Shown here in pieces: positions 56,540 through 64,000 of a DNA stretch of 64,000 bases. The notes beneath the pieces were generated by a model that worked only from the letters and a program-made list of their open reading frames with translations, was not told the DNA's origin and made no database searches. Position 1 is the first letter of the stretch. Each line of letters starts with the position of its first letter. The DNA is taken from contig MSTD01000004.1 of assembly GCA_001942045.1 (NCBI GenBank), forward strand, positions 109,517 through 173,516, given 5' to 3'. A program made the translations under genes and the position numbers. Origin of the DNA: Mycolicibacterium porcinum. GTDB lineage: Bacteria; Actinomycetota; Actinomycetes; Mycobacteriales; Mycobacteriaceae.

Positions 56540-57054
56540 TCGTCGAGCTGCGCAACCAGTTCGAGCTGGCCTGGGCGCTGGCCGACCTACACCTGTCGGC
56601 GCTGATTGACGAGGATCACCTGTGGGAGCCCGGCCCGCTGGTGTGGACCGTGCACGAGGACCCGTCGGGTCGGTGGTGGCCGGACTTTGCCGACGTCGAG
56701 CCCGACCCGATTCCGGTGCCCACCATCGGCTGGCTGACCTGGCACATGATCTTCTGGTGGTCGACCGCCCTGGCCCACCTCGATGGCCGACCGCCACCGC
56801 CGCGTTCGGAGATCGACTGGCCCGGACCCGCGGCCGCAGTGCAGCGGATCAGGGTGCTCAGTGCCCGCTGGAGTGGCCTGCTGGATTCGCTGACCGACAC
56901 GGATCTTGCTGTGCCCGCGGCATTTCCGTGGGTACCGGACTCCGGCCGATCACTGGCCGACATGGTGTTGTGGTTGAACGTCGAGTTGACCAAGAACGCC
57001 GCGGAGATCGGACAGCTGCGCCTGCAGCGCGCCGCGCTGCGACTCAGCGGCTAA
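56536..57054 (+). CDS. DinB-superfamily protein
   Basis: 172-residue four-helix protein with the DinB_2 pattern. The metal-binding His candidates are in LHLSALIDEDHLWEP and IGWLTWHMIFWWSTALAHL. DinB proteins include thiol-dependent S-transferases (mycothiol, bacillithiol), but the activity here is not known. The GTG start overlaps the thioesterase stop. The 3' end overlaps the convergent small secreted protein gene by 4 bases. Confidence 0.75.
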   Translation: MIVELRNQFELAWALADLHLSALIDEDHLWEPGPLVWTVHEDPSGRWWPDFADVEPDPIPVPTIGWLTWHMIFWWSTALAHLDGRPPPPRSEIDWPGPAAAVQRIRVLSARWSGLLDSLTDTDLAVPAAFPWVPDSGRSLADMVLWLNVELTKNAAEIGQLRLQRAALRLSG

Positions 57055-57287
57055 TCGTCCTCGCCCCAGTCGTCGCCGTCCCAGCCGCCGCGCCAGCGCG
57101 GCCCGTCATACCAGCCGTTGTGCCAACCGGGAACGTCCACACAGGCCTGCGCATAGCCGAACGGACCGTTCACGCACAGCCCCGGATCGGCCGAAGCCGT
57201 CCCGGCCCCGGCGACCGCGATGCCGATCGGCACCGCCACCACACCAAGTCCGGCGGAGATAATTCCGAGATTCTTCCATCGGTTCAC
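57051..57287 (-). CDS. Small secreted Trp/Gly/Asp-rich protein
   Basis: 78 residues. It has an Sec signal peptide with a hydrophobic core GIISAGLGVVAVPIGIAVAG and cleavage after ASA, before DPGLCVNG. The mature part, about 44 residues, has two cysteines (probably a disulfide) and a Trp/Gly/Asp-rich tail (WDGDDWGEDD). GTG 57287 has GGAGGT 5 bases upstream. Resembles short mycobacterial exported proteins; function unknown. Confidence 0.75.
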   Translation of the reverse strand: MNRWKNLGIISAGLGVVAVPIGIAVAGAGTASADPGLCVNGPFGYAQACVDVPGWHNGWYDGPRWRGGWDGDDWGEDD

Positions 57288-57412
57288 GTCGCACCTCCGG
57301 CCAATGCCTCAAGGGAGCACCCCGACCTTGCCCACTTTAGTCCGATGAGGCACGGCCGCAAGGCTCGCGCCGAGGCCGTTCGACCGCCGCGCCAGGCGTC
57401 CGGGCGCGTCCG

Positions 57413-57670
57413 CTACTCGGCCGAGCGGAAATACGGTTCGACGGTGCCACTGAGCTTGATGACCATAGGATTTCCGCGGCGATCTTTCGCGGTGGGGACT
57501 TCAACACGCACCCAACCCTCGGCCACGTCGTATTCGTGAACATTGGTCTTCTCGACGCCGTTGAAGCGAATACCGACGTCGCGGCGGAGCACCTCTTCGT
57601 CATAGAAGGCGCTACGCGGGTCGATGGACAGGTGATTCGGTGGAACGTCTGCGTTCTGATCCTCGGACAT
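57413..57670 (-). CDS. DUF3297 family protein
   Basis: 85 residues. PPNHLSIDPRSAFYDEEVLRRDVGIRFNGVEKTNVHEYDV and the C-terminal KLSGTVEPYF are the DUF3297 hallmark, well conserved also in proteobacteria. ATG 57670. Cytosolic, function unknown. Divergent from the ArsR operon. Confidence 0.8.
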   Translation of the reverse strand: MSEDQNADVPPNHLSIDPRSAFYDEEVLRRDVGIRFNGVEKTNVHEYDVAEGWVRVEVPTAKDRRGNPMVIKLSGTVEPYFRSAE

Positions 57671-57780
57671 GATGGCCTTCGTTGAATTGCTGCGTCAGCT
57701 GCTCGGATTGATCCTCAAGGAATCTACGCGACCGCGCACTCGCGGCTTACGCCGTGGGTTCCGCGCTTTATATTCTCTTG

Positions 57781-57794
57781 CATCTATATAGATG
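57781..57794. promoter_or_regulatory. ArsR operator candidate
   Basis: Perfect 14-bp palindrome CATCTATATAGATG, 18 bases before ATG 57813. The embedded TATAGAT could be the -10, so the bound regulator would block the promoter. Confidence 0.6.
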
Positions 57795-57812
57795 AGATGC
57801 GATACTCGATTC

Positions 57813-58130
57813 ATGGACGTTTTCGAGGCGGTCGCCGAACCCAGTCGGCGCGCATTGCTCGACGCCCTCGTCGACGGCGAACGCACCGCAGGCGAGTTGG
57901 TGGCCACGCTGCCGGGGCTGACCCAGCCCACCGTTTCACGGCACCTGCGGGTGTTGCGGGAGGTCGGCCTGGTCGAAGTGCGTCCCGATGCGCAGCGCCG
58001 CATCTATGCGTTACGTGCCGACGGCCTGGTGCAGATCGACGAGTGGATCGAACGGTACCGCCGCTACTGGACCGATCACCTCGACGCCTTGGAACGCCAT
58101 CTCGAAGCCACCCACAAGGAGACGAAATGA
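57813..58130 (+). CDS. ArsR/SdpR-type winged-helix repressor
   Basis: 105 residues: DVFEAVAEPSRRALLDALVDGERTAGELVATLPGLTQPTVSRHLRVLREVGLVEVRPDAQRRIYAL is the full ArsR HTH with beta-wing. No metal-site cysteines are seen, which fits the group paired with SRPBCC proteins. ATG 57813 is preferred; ATG 57792 lies within the operator palindrome. The stop overlaps the SRPBCC gene start (ATGA). Confidence 0.88.
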   Translation: MDVFEAVAEPSRRALLDALVDGERTAGELVATLPGLTQPTVSRHLRVLREVGLVEVRPDAQRRIYALRADGLVQIDEWIERYRRYWTDHLDALERHLEATHKETK

Positions 58131-58675
58131 CCAGCCGCGAAGGGAAACTCACCGTCGAAGGCGACCGGGCCGCACTGAACTTCGAACGGCGCCTGCCCTA
58201 TCCCGTCGACGCGGTGTGGGCGGCCATCACCGATCCCGTGCACCGCAATCAATGGATGGGTGAAACGACGATCGAGGCCCGCGAAGGCGGCACGATCGAG
58301 ATGGTGCCGCACTCACCGCCGATCCCGCCGCAACAGAAGAAGATGACCGGACGGATCCGGGTGTGGGACCCGCCAAGGGTTTTCGAGCACGAGTGGAACC
58401 AGCCCATCTTGTCCGCACCCGAATCCGGCGTCGTGCGTTACGAACTCATCCCCGACGGCGACGGCACCCTGCTCCGGTTCACGCACCGTGGCCTGACGAT
58501 CTCCGACGGCCAGGGCTTCCACCCAGGAACCCACGCCTACCTGGACCGCTTGGAGGCCCATCTGGGTGGGCAGCCACTGCCCAACTGGGCCCGGCGTTAT
58601 CAAGAAGTCGCGCAAACCCTCGGCACCCAATGGACCCCACAAGAAGGAAACGAAGATGCCACACAACGGAACTGA
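58127..58675 (+). CDS. SRPBCC/AHSA1-family protein
   Basis: 182 residues. START-like fold indicated by ALNFERRLPYPVDAVWAAITDPVHRNQWMG, GRIRVWDPPRVFEHEWN and LLRFTHRGL. Usually co-transcribed with the ArsR-type repressor, as here; such proteins probably bind a hydrophobic ligand. The 3' end overlaps the flavodoxin-like gene by 20 bases. Confidence 0.87.
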   Translation: MTSREGKLTVEGDRAALNFERRLPYPVDAVWAAITDPVHRNQWMGETTIEAREGGTIEMVPHSPPIPPQQKKMTGRIRVWDPPRVFEHEWNQPILSAPESGVVRYELIPDGDGTLLRFTHRGLTISDGQGFHPGTHAYLDRLEAHLGGQPLPNWARRYQEVAQTLGTQWTPQEGNEDATQRN

Positions 58676-59288
58676 CATCGCCGCACCCACCGTCGCGGTG
58701 GTTTACCACTCGGGGTTCGGTCACACCTCGACCCTGGCCACTGCCGTCGCGGCCGGCGCTGCGGACGCCGGTGCCGACGTCACCGTCATGCACGTCGAGA
58801 CGATGACCGACCGGGATTGGGACGTGCTGGATGGCGTGGACGCCATGATCTTCGGTAGCCCCACCTACATGGGCAACGTGTCGGCCGGCTTTCAGGCGTT
58901 CACCGAGAAGACCGGTGCCCGGTGCATGGAGGGCAGGTGGCGCGACAAGGTCGCGGCCGGATTCACGAACTCCGGAGGCAAGAGCGGCGACAAGCTCAAC
59001 GCGCTGAGCTCACTGGTGGTCTTCGCCGCCCAGCACCACATGCATTGGGTGAACCTGGGTTTGAGCACCGGCTGGAACACCTCGTTCAGCAGCGAGGACG
59101 ATCTCAACCGGCTCGGGTTCTTCCTGGGCGCCGGCGCCCAGACCAACGTGGACGCTAACCCCGATCAGGTACACCCCTCCGACGTGCGCACGTGCCGCCA
59201 CCTCGGACACCGGGTTGCGCTGGTAACCCGTCAGCTCAACATCGGCCGGACGCTCAGTCCAGCGGCTTCAGCTCCTGCAGCATCGTAG
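58656..59288 (+). CDS. WrbA/flavodoxin-fold NAD(P)H-dependent oxidoreductase
   Basis: 210 residues. The FMN loop is VVYHSGFGHTSTLATAVAAGA. GSPTYMGNVSAGFQAFTEKTG and AGFTNSGGKSGDKLNALSSL are the WrbA-like cofactor-binding segments. ATG 58656 has an AAGGA site 8 bases upstream; the frame upstream lies in the SRPBCC gene. Third gene of the ArsR operon, so it is probably induced by whatever ArsR senses. Likely a quinone reductase. Confidence 0.85.
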   Translation: MPHNGTDIAAPTVAVVYHSGFGHTSTLATAVAAGAADAGADVTVMHVETMTDRDWDVLDGVDAMIFGSPTYMGNVSAGFQAFTEKTGARCMEGRWRDKVAAGFTNSGGKSGDKLNALSSLVVFAAQHHMHWVNLGLSTGWNTSFSSEDDLNRLGFFLGAGAQTNVDANPDQVHPSDVRTCRHLGHRVALVTRQLNIGRTLSPAASAPAAS

Positions 59289-60630
59289 GCACCAGCTCGC
59301 TGACGGTGGGGTGGATGTGCATCGTGCGCGATATCGCGGTGTAGGGCAGTTTGGCCGTCATGATGTCGAGGACCGAATGCACCACCTCGTCGCCGCCGAC
59401 GCCGAGGATCGCCACTCCGAGAATCTCCTCGGTCTCGGCATCCACCACCACCTTCATGAAGCCCTGGGTCTCGCCTTTCTCGACCGCGCGTCCCACCCTG
59501 GTCATCGGACGCTTGCCCACCAACGCTTTCCGGCCGGACTTGCGCACCTGATCGGCGGTCATCCCGGCCCGGCCCAGCGGCGGGTCGATGTACAGCGCGT
59601 AGGTGGTGACGCGGTCGCTCACCCGGCGCGGATCATCGTCGAGCAGATTGGCGGCGACGATCTCGAAGTCGTTGTAGGACGTGTGGGTGAACGCGCCCTT
59701 GCCGTTGCAGTCCCCCATCGCCCAGATGTGATCGGCCGTGGTGCGCAGCTGATCGTCCACCACGACGTAGCCCCGCGCATCGAGATCCACGCCGGCGTTC
59801 TCCAGCCCGAGGTCGTCGGTGTTCGGCGACCGTCCCACCGCGAGCAGCAGATGCGTACCCGCGATCGGATCGGCCCCGTCCCGGGGCGTCACCTCGAAAC
59901 CGCTGTCCCGCTTGGCAAACCGGATGCCCGTGGCGTCGAGCACCACGTCGATCCCCTCGGCCCGCAGGATCTCGGCGATGGCCGCGGAGACGTCCTCGTC
60001 CTCACGGGAGGTCAGCCGCGGTCCTTTCTCGATCACCGTGACCCGGGCCCCGAACCGGCGGTACATCTGCGCGAACTCCAGCGCGATGTAGCTTCCGCCC
60101 ACGATCACCAGATGCTCGGGTACCACGTCCAGGTCCAGGATGCCGACGTTGGTCAGGTAGTCGATACCGTCCAAGCCGGGAAATTCCGGAACTACCGCGC
60201 GGCCACCGACATTGAGAAAAATCCGATCGGCCCGCAGCAGTTGGCCGTCGACGTCGACGGTGTGCGGGTCGACGAATCGGGCGTGTCCGCGGATCAGGGT
60301 GGCGCCGTCCATCGACTCTAGCCAGTCCTCGACGCCGTGGCGGTCGGCCAGCATGATCGCATCCTTGCGGGCTTTGACCTTGGCCATGTCGATGTCGATT
60401 TCGCCTGTGCCCACACCGAAATCCGCGCCGCGCCGCGCGAGATGGGCAGCGTGTGCACTGGCCACAAGGGTTTTGGTGGGGATGCAGCCGTAGTTGACGC
60501 AGGTGCCGCCGACCAGCTTGCGTTCGATCACCGCGACCGTCTGCCCCGCCTCGGTCAGCCGGCCCGCCAGCGGCGGCCCAGCCTGACCCGCGCCGATGAC
60601 GATCGCGTCGAAACTCCGCGCGGGCGCCAT
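59254..60630 (-). CDS. Mercuric-reductase-like FAD/NAD(P) disulfide oxidoreductase
   Basis: 458 residues. The FAD loop is AIVIGAGQAGPPLAGRL, redox-active disulfide C44VNYGC49 in GGTCVNYGCIPTKT, NAD loop IVGGSYIALEFAQ, and C-terminal dimer motif HIHPTVSE. It lacks the N-terminal HMA domain and C-terminal cysteine pair of true MerA, so mercury reduction is unlikely. General class I pyridine nucleotide-disulfide oxidoreductase. The end overlaps the convergent flavodoxin gene by 35 bases. Confidence 0.87.
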   Translation of the reverse strand: MAPARSFDAIVIGAGQAGPPLAGRLTEAGQTVAVIERKLVGGTCVNYGCIPTKTLVASAHAAHLARRGADFGVGTGEIDIDMAKVKARKDAIMLADRHGVEDWLESMDGATLIRGHARFVDPHTVDVDGQLLRADRIFLNVGGRAVVPEFPGLDGIDYLTNVGILDLDVVPEHLVIVGGSYIALEFAQMYRRFGARVTVIEKGPRLTSREDEDVSAAIAEILRAEGIDVVLDATGIRFAKRDSGFEVTPRDGADPIAGTHLLLAVGRSPNTDDLGLENAGVDLDARGYVVVDDQLRTTADHIWAMGDCNGKGAFTHTSYNDFEIVAANLLDDDPRRVSDRVTTYALYIDPPLGRAGMTADQVRKSGRKALVGKRPMTRVGRAVEKGETQGFMKVVVDAETEEILGVAILGVGGDEVVHSVLDIMTAKLPYTAISRTMHIHPTVSELVPTMLQELKPLD

Positions 60631-60633
60631 GAA

Positions 60634-61116
60634 CTAGAGGACGGAGGTCAGGGCCGCGATCGCGAAACCGCCGAGCACGGCGACCGCGTCCTCGAACAGC
60701 GCGACGGGCAGATCATGGCCATCGTTGCGGTCGACCAACCGCTTTCGCGCCTCGTAGCCGCCGAGGGTACCGATCACCGCACCGACGAGAGCGGCACCGA
60801 GCGCGGTGAACGTGTAGCCCCACGCGGTGCCGATCACCGCACCGGCGAACGCACCGGTGATCAAGCGGGCGATGAACTGCATCGGCGTCTTGCGGCTCGG
60901 TGTGCGCGGCAGCTGATCGGTAACCAACTCCACCACAGCGAGAATCGTCAACACGGTGACCGTGACCGGGTGTGCCAACCATTGCACCCAGGTGCCGTCG
61001 AGGTTGATCCAGTTCAACGCAGCGGCCCACGCCACCGCGGCCGGAGCGGTGAACGCCCGCAGACCGGCCACCACGCCGATCAGAAGAGCCAACAACAGAA
61101 CCAGAAAATGCGTCAC
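60634..61116 (-). CDS. DUF4126-type membrane protein (Rv2120c-like)
   Basis: 160 residues with about four helices (THFLVLLLALLIGVVAGLRAF, PVTVTVLTILAVVELV, LITGAFAGAVIGTAWGYTF and the C-terminal AVAVLGGFAIAAL). GTG 61116 has GGAGGT at 6 bases; the longer frame to 61158 is less likely. Length and position match Rv2120c, next to hisG. Function unknown. Confidence 0.82.
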   Translation of the reverse strand: MTHFLVLLLALLIGVVAGLRAFTAPAAVAWAAALNWINLDGTWVQWLAHPVTVTVLTILAVVELVTDQLPRTPSRKTPMQFIARLITGAFAGAVIGTAWGYTFTALGAALVGAVIGTLGGYEARKRLVDRNDGHDLPVALFEDAVAVLGGFAIAALTSVL

Positions 61117-61182
61117 GGCGACCTCCGGGGCCTGGAATTGTCCCCCGGACGCTAACACGCAAGATGCCGCAGCACCCGCTGA

Positions 61183-62049
61183 TCAGAAACGGCAGAACCG
61201 AATATCTGATGCGAGTATCGCTTTGGCGCCGATCGCGGCGATCTCATCCATGATGGCGTTGACGTCGCGCCGCGGTACCAGAGCCCGCACGGCCACCCAG
61301 TCCGGATCCGCCAGCGGCGCGATCGTCGGCGACTCCAGCCCCGGTGTCACCGCGGTGGCCCGCTCCAAAACCGCACGCGGGCAGTCGTAATCCAGCATCA
61401 GGTACTGCTGGCCGAACACCACACCCTGCACGCGGGCGGTCAGCTGATCGCGCGCCGAGGCATTGTCGTCACCGTCGGCGCCGTCGCGTTCGATCAGCAC
61501 CGCCTCCGACTCGCACAGCGGCGCGCCGAATGCCACCAGGTTGTGCAGCCCCAGGGTCCGACCCGAGCCGACGACGTCGGCGATGACGTCGGCGACCCCG
61601 AGCTGAATCGAGATCTCGACCGCGCCGTCCAGCCGGATCACCGAGGCCTCGATGCCCTGCGCCGCAAGGTCCTTGCGCACGAGGTTCGGGAAGGAGGTGG
61701 CGATGCGCTTGCCCGCCAGGTCCTGCGGGGTCCAGTCCCGGCCGGCCGGCCCGGCATAACGGAAGGTCGAGTTGCCGAAGCCCAGCGACAGCCGCTCCCG
61801 CACCGGGGCGTCCGAATCGGCGGCCAGGTCCCGCCCGGTGATGCCCAGGTCGAGTTGCCCCGACCCCACGTAGATCGCGATGTCCTTGGGCCGCAGGAAG
61901 AAGAATTCGACGTTGTTGACCGGGTCGACGACGGTCAGGTCCTTGGGGTCACGCCGGCGCCGGTACCCGGCCTCGGAGAGGATCTCGGCAGCCGCTTCGC
62001 TGAGCGAGCCCTTGTTGGGCACCGCGACGCGCAACATCTGATCGGCCAC
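61183..62049 (-). CDS. hisG: ATP phosphoribosyltransferase HisG (long form)
   Basis: First enzyme of histidine biosynthesis, joining ATP and PRPP. 288 residues, the hexameric long form with C-terminal ACT-like feedback domain ([38 protein letters not shown]). The PRPP motif [22 protein letters not shown] is present. GTG 62049 is just after hisE; ATG 62037 would give the 284-residue form known in M. tuberculosis. Confidence 0.95.
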   Translation of the reverse strand: MADQMLRVAVPNKGSLSEAAAEILSEAGYRRRRDPKDLTVVDPVNNVEFFFLRPKDIAIYVGSGQLDLGITGRDLAADSDAPVRERLSLGFGNSTFRYAGPAGRDWTPQDLAGKRIATSFPNLVRKDLAAQGIEASVIRLDGAVEISIQLGVADVIADVVGSGRTLGLHNLVAFGAPLCESEAVLIERDGADGDDNASARDQLTARVQGVVFGQQYLMLDYDCPRAVLERATAVTPGLESPTIAPLADPDWVAVRALVPRRDVNAIMDEIAAIGAKAILASDIRFCRF

Positions 62050-62052
62050 GGC

Positions 62053-62334
62053 TCACAACTTCCGGTAGACGTCGTCAAGGGTCAGGCCCCGGGAGATCAT
62101 CAGCACCTGGGTCCAGTACAGCAACTGGCTGACCTCCTCGGCGAGCGACTCGTCGCTCTCGTGCTCGGCGGCCAGCCACACCTCGCCGGCCTCCTCCAGG
62201 ATCTTCTTGCCGAGCCCATGGACACCGGCGTCAAGTGCGGCGACCGTGCCGCTACCGGCAGGTCTGGTGCGCGCTTTGTCGCTGAGTTCGGCAAACAGAG
62301 CCTCGAAGGTCTTCACGGACATGAATTGTTTCAT
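62053..62334 (-). CDS. hisE: Phosphoribosyl-ATP pyrophosphatase HisE
   Basis: 93-residue all-alpha NTP pyrophosphatase catalysing the second histidine step. The metal-binding motif [32 protein letters not shown] (ExxE...ExxD-type) is intact. ATG 62334 gives the length of Rv2122c; the upstream 10-residue extension is not used. Three bases separate it from hisG, so they form an operon. Confidence 0.94.
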   Translation of the reverse strand: MKQFMSVKTFEALFAELSDKARTRPAGSGTVAALDAGVHGLGKKILEEAGEVWLAAEHESDESLAEEVSQLLYWTQVLMISRGLTLDDVYRKL

Positions 62335-62371
62335 GCGCCGTAGGGGTCGATTCGTGCGGTGCAATAGAAGG

Positions 62372-62848
62372 GTGAGCGAACCAGCCGGCGATGACCTGCC
62401 GACCTACACTGCCCGGGTCGCGGCGATCCTCGAGATCCTGTCCAAACATGTGATCGTCGACGGCCTGGTCCAGAACAATCGCCTGGCCAACCCGATCCAG
62501 CCGCTCGACTGCCTGTCCGCTTCCTGGGGTGCCGACGTGGCCGCGGCCCCGATCCTGGCCGTGTCGATCCACCCGGTCGACGACTTCGCCGCCGAGGTCG
62601 AGGAGTTGCGCTACGGCGCCGAGCTCACGCCAGGAGCCCACGAGGTGCCACGTGCCGAAGCCGACGAGTTCGCCCTGGCACAGCCGCAACTGTCCAGCGT
62701 ATGGGTCGTCGCGGGCCACTGTGAGGTCTATCTGGCCCATCGGGACCGCTCACCGGACCAGCTGGTCGACGCGGCCGTCGAGATCGCGCGCGGTGTCGGT
62801 TGCGCGCCGTACGTCGACGATTACGAGCCCCCGCCGGAGCCGCGTTAG
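62372..62848 (+). CDS. Hypothetical protein, divergent from hisEG
   Basis: 158 residues, soluble, acidic. Start GTG 62372 ([16 protein letters not shown]), 37 bases from the hisE ATG on the opposite strand. It has no signal peptide or membrane helix and no family I recognise. Two segments look structured: [35 protein letters not shown] and [34 protein letters not shown]. There is little space for a leader, so a short or leaderless transcript is likely. Ends in convergent 4-base overlap with the sugar porter. Confidence 0.6.
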   Translation: MSEPAGDDLPTYTARVAAILEILSKHVIVDGLVQNNRLANPIQPLDCLSASWGADVAAAPILAVSIHPVDDFAAEVEELRYGAELTPGAHEVPRAEADEFALAQPQLSSVWVVAGHCEVYLAHRDRSPDQLVDAAVEIARGVGCAPYVDDYEPPPEPR

Positions 62849-64000
62849 GCGCTCATCGCCTCGGCGTGCATGTCCTCGAGGTGTTTGCCCTTGGTTTCCC
62901 GGACCCACTTCCACACGAACAGCAACGACAGCAGCGCACACAGTGCGTAGAAGCCGTACGCCACTCCGAGCACGTTCCGCAGTTCGGGGAACGACACGGT
63001 GATCAGCCAGTTGGCCACCCACTGCCCCGCCGCCGCCAGGCCCAACGCCGCGGCCCGGATCCGGTTGGGGAACATCTCCCCCAGCAGCACCCACACCACC
63101 GGCCCCCACGACATGCCGAATGCCACCACGAACAGGTTGGCCGCGATCAGCGCGATCGGCCCGGCCACACTGCCCAACTGGGGCTGACCGTCGACCTGCG
63201 GGGCGGTCCCGAAGATCACGGCCATGGTGCCCAGGGTGACCGCCATGCCGGTGGAGCCGATCAGCAGCAGCGGCTTGCGCCCGATCTTGTCGATCAGTGC
63301 GATGGCGATCAACGTGGTGACGATGTTGGTCACCGACGTGATCACGGTGATGGTGAACGCCTGACTTTCCTTGAATCCGACGGCCTCCCACAACACGTTC
63401 GAGTAGTAGAAGATCACGTTGATACCGACGAACTGCTGGAAGATGGACAGCCCCAAGCCAACCCAGACGACGCCGTACAGCCCGCTGACGACGGCCACCC
63501 CGATGCCGAGCGCGGCGAACACCACGGCCGGCAGCCACAATCCGAGCGAGACCGACGCCACGGCCAGGACGATGAACAGCAGCAGAAGCCACCACACGTA
63601 GCGGCGCACCCACGCGGTGAACCCGCCGATCGATCCGGGAGCCAGCGGCTTGAGCAGATCCTGCCAGGACGGCGGTTTCTCGGACTTCAGCGAGTCCTCG
63701 ATCCGGTGGATGGTGATCTCCAGGTTCTTCTCGCCGAGAAGCATGGAGAGCACCTTGCGCGCCTCCGGAATTCGGAACTTGGCGACCAGGTACCGCGGTG
63801 ACTCCGGGATGGTGTAGGCCAGCGAGCCGTACACCAGGGCCGGAATGGCCATCACCAGGAACATCCACCGCCAGGCTGCCAACCCCAGCCACAGTTCTTC
63901 GCGGGAGCCACCGGCCAGATGCGCGAGCAGATAGTCGATCGACAGGGACAGGAAGATCCCGGTCACGATTGCCAACTGTTGAAGTGAGCCCAGTCGCCCG
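62845..64000 (-). CDS. MFS sugar porter, C-terminal portion (5' end outside window)
   Basis: Partial transporter of the sugar porter family; the frame is open to the window edge. The conserved cytoplasmic-loop motif reads RLGSLQQLAIVTG at 63990-63952. PESPRYLVAKFR is the central signature, GLSIFQQFVGINVIFYYSNVLWE is the QQxxGIN-type helix 7 motif, and DKIGRKPLL and VRETKG are the repeat and C-terminal motifs. About eight helices are visible. Likely H+-coupled monosaccharide or polyol uptake; substrate not deducible. Confidence 0.9.
   Translation of the reverse strand, partial: GRLGSLQQLAIVTGIFLSLSIDYLLAHLAGGSREELWLGLAAWRWMFLVMAIPALVYGSLAYTIPESPRYLVAKFRIPEARKVLSMLLGEKNLEITIHRIEDSLKSEKPPSWQDLLKPLAPGSIGGFTAWVRRYVWWLLLLFIVLAVASVSLGLWLPAVVFAALGIGVAVVSGLYGVVWVGLGLSIFQQFVGINVIFYYSNVLWEAVGFKESQAFTITVITSVTNIVTTLIAIALIDKIGRKPLLLIGSTGMAVTLGTMAVIFGTAPQVDGQPQLGSVAGPIALIAANLFVVAFGMSWGPVVWVLLGEMFPNRIRAAALGLAAAGQWVANWLITVSFPELRNVLGVAYGFYALCALLSLLFVWKWVRETKGKHLEDMHAEAMSA

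Noticed and set aside
59254..60630. True mercuric reductase (mercury resistance)
   Set aside because: The heavy-metal-binding N-terminal domain and the C-terminal cysteine pair are missing, and no mer genes are nearby.

Overview
The window is high-GC actinobacterial DNA whose gene content and order follow the Mycobacterium tuberculosis chromosome from about Rv2064 (cobG) to Rv2122c (hisE). Landmarks include cobGHIJ, cobKML, the Rv2073c/Rv2074 pair, pepE, helY-tatC-tatA-pafC-pafB-pafA, prcA-prcB-pup-dop, mpa, trmI and hisG-hisE. It lacks PE/PPE genes and carries ectoine, agmatine and amino-acid catabolic genes. This suggests a rapid-growing environmental mycobacterium (Mycolicibacterium-like). 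The assignment rests on recognised protein families and synteny, not on a database search.

Layout: 1-2856 (+) is the end of a cobalamin cluster (cobG partial, cobH, cobIJ). 2954-4662 (+) holds a TetR regulator and an APH-fold kinase. 4652-8089 (-) holds cobK, cobM, cobL and a short-chain reductase, followed by an F420-dependent biliverdin-reductase-like gene (+) and pepE (-). 9698-14811 (-) is an accessory two-gene module: a SIR2-like/TIR protein and a membrane-spanning STAND NTPase with 16 WD40 repeats. It looks like an NAD-depleting immune or conflict system. 14919-16726 (+) is a double-hotdog protein and a 5'-3' exonuclease. 16814-25056 (-) is a Q/P-rich membrane protein, helY, tatC, tatA, pafC, pafB and pafA.

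Two accessory blocks interrupt the Pup-proteasome locus. The first, between pafA and prcA (about 25.1-39.8 kb), contains a TetR/membrane-protein pair, a PucR regulator, a universal stress protein, an APC permease, a short NAD-glutamate dehydrogenase, agmatine deiminase plus N-carbamoylputrescine amidase with a TetR regulator, a baeRF protein, a TetR/SDR pair and a DUF2071 protein. It also holds an internally deleted AbiEi/DUF559-type gene bracketed by two 45-bp palindromes. The second, between dop and the Rv2113-like membrane gene, holds ectABCD plus a divergent EamA/LysR pair. Pup, PrcBA, Dop, PafA and Mpa together form a complete pupylation-degradation pathway.

49-64 kb returns to core synteny: an Rv2113-like membrane protein, adenosine-specific-kinase-family protein, mpa, an MTB12-like secreted protein and LppK, DUF503, trmI, a RecB-like nuclease, thioesterase, DinB-like protein, small secreted and DUF3297 proteins, an ArsR-SRPBCC-flavodoxin operon, a mercuric-reductase-like flavoprotein, DUF4126, hisG-hisE, a hypothetical gene and a partial sugar porter. 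No tRNA, rRNA, CRISPR array, integrase or transposase was seen. Several perfect or near-perfect palindromes beside regulator genes are proposed as operators.
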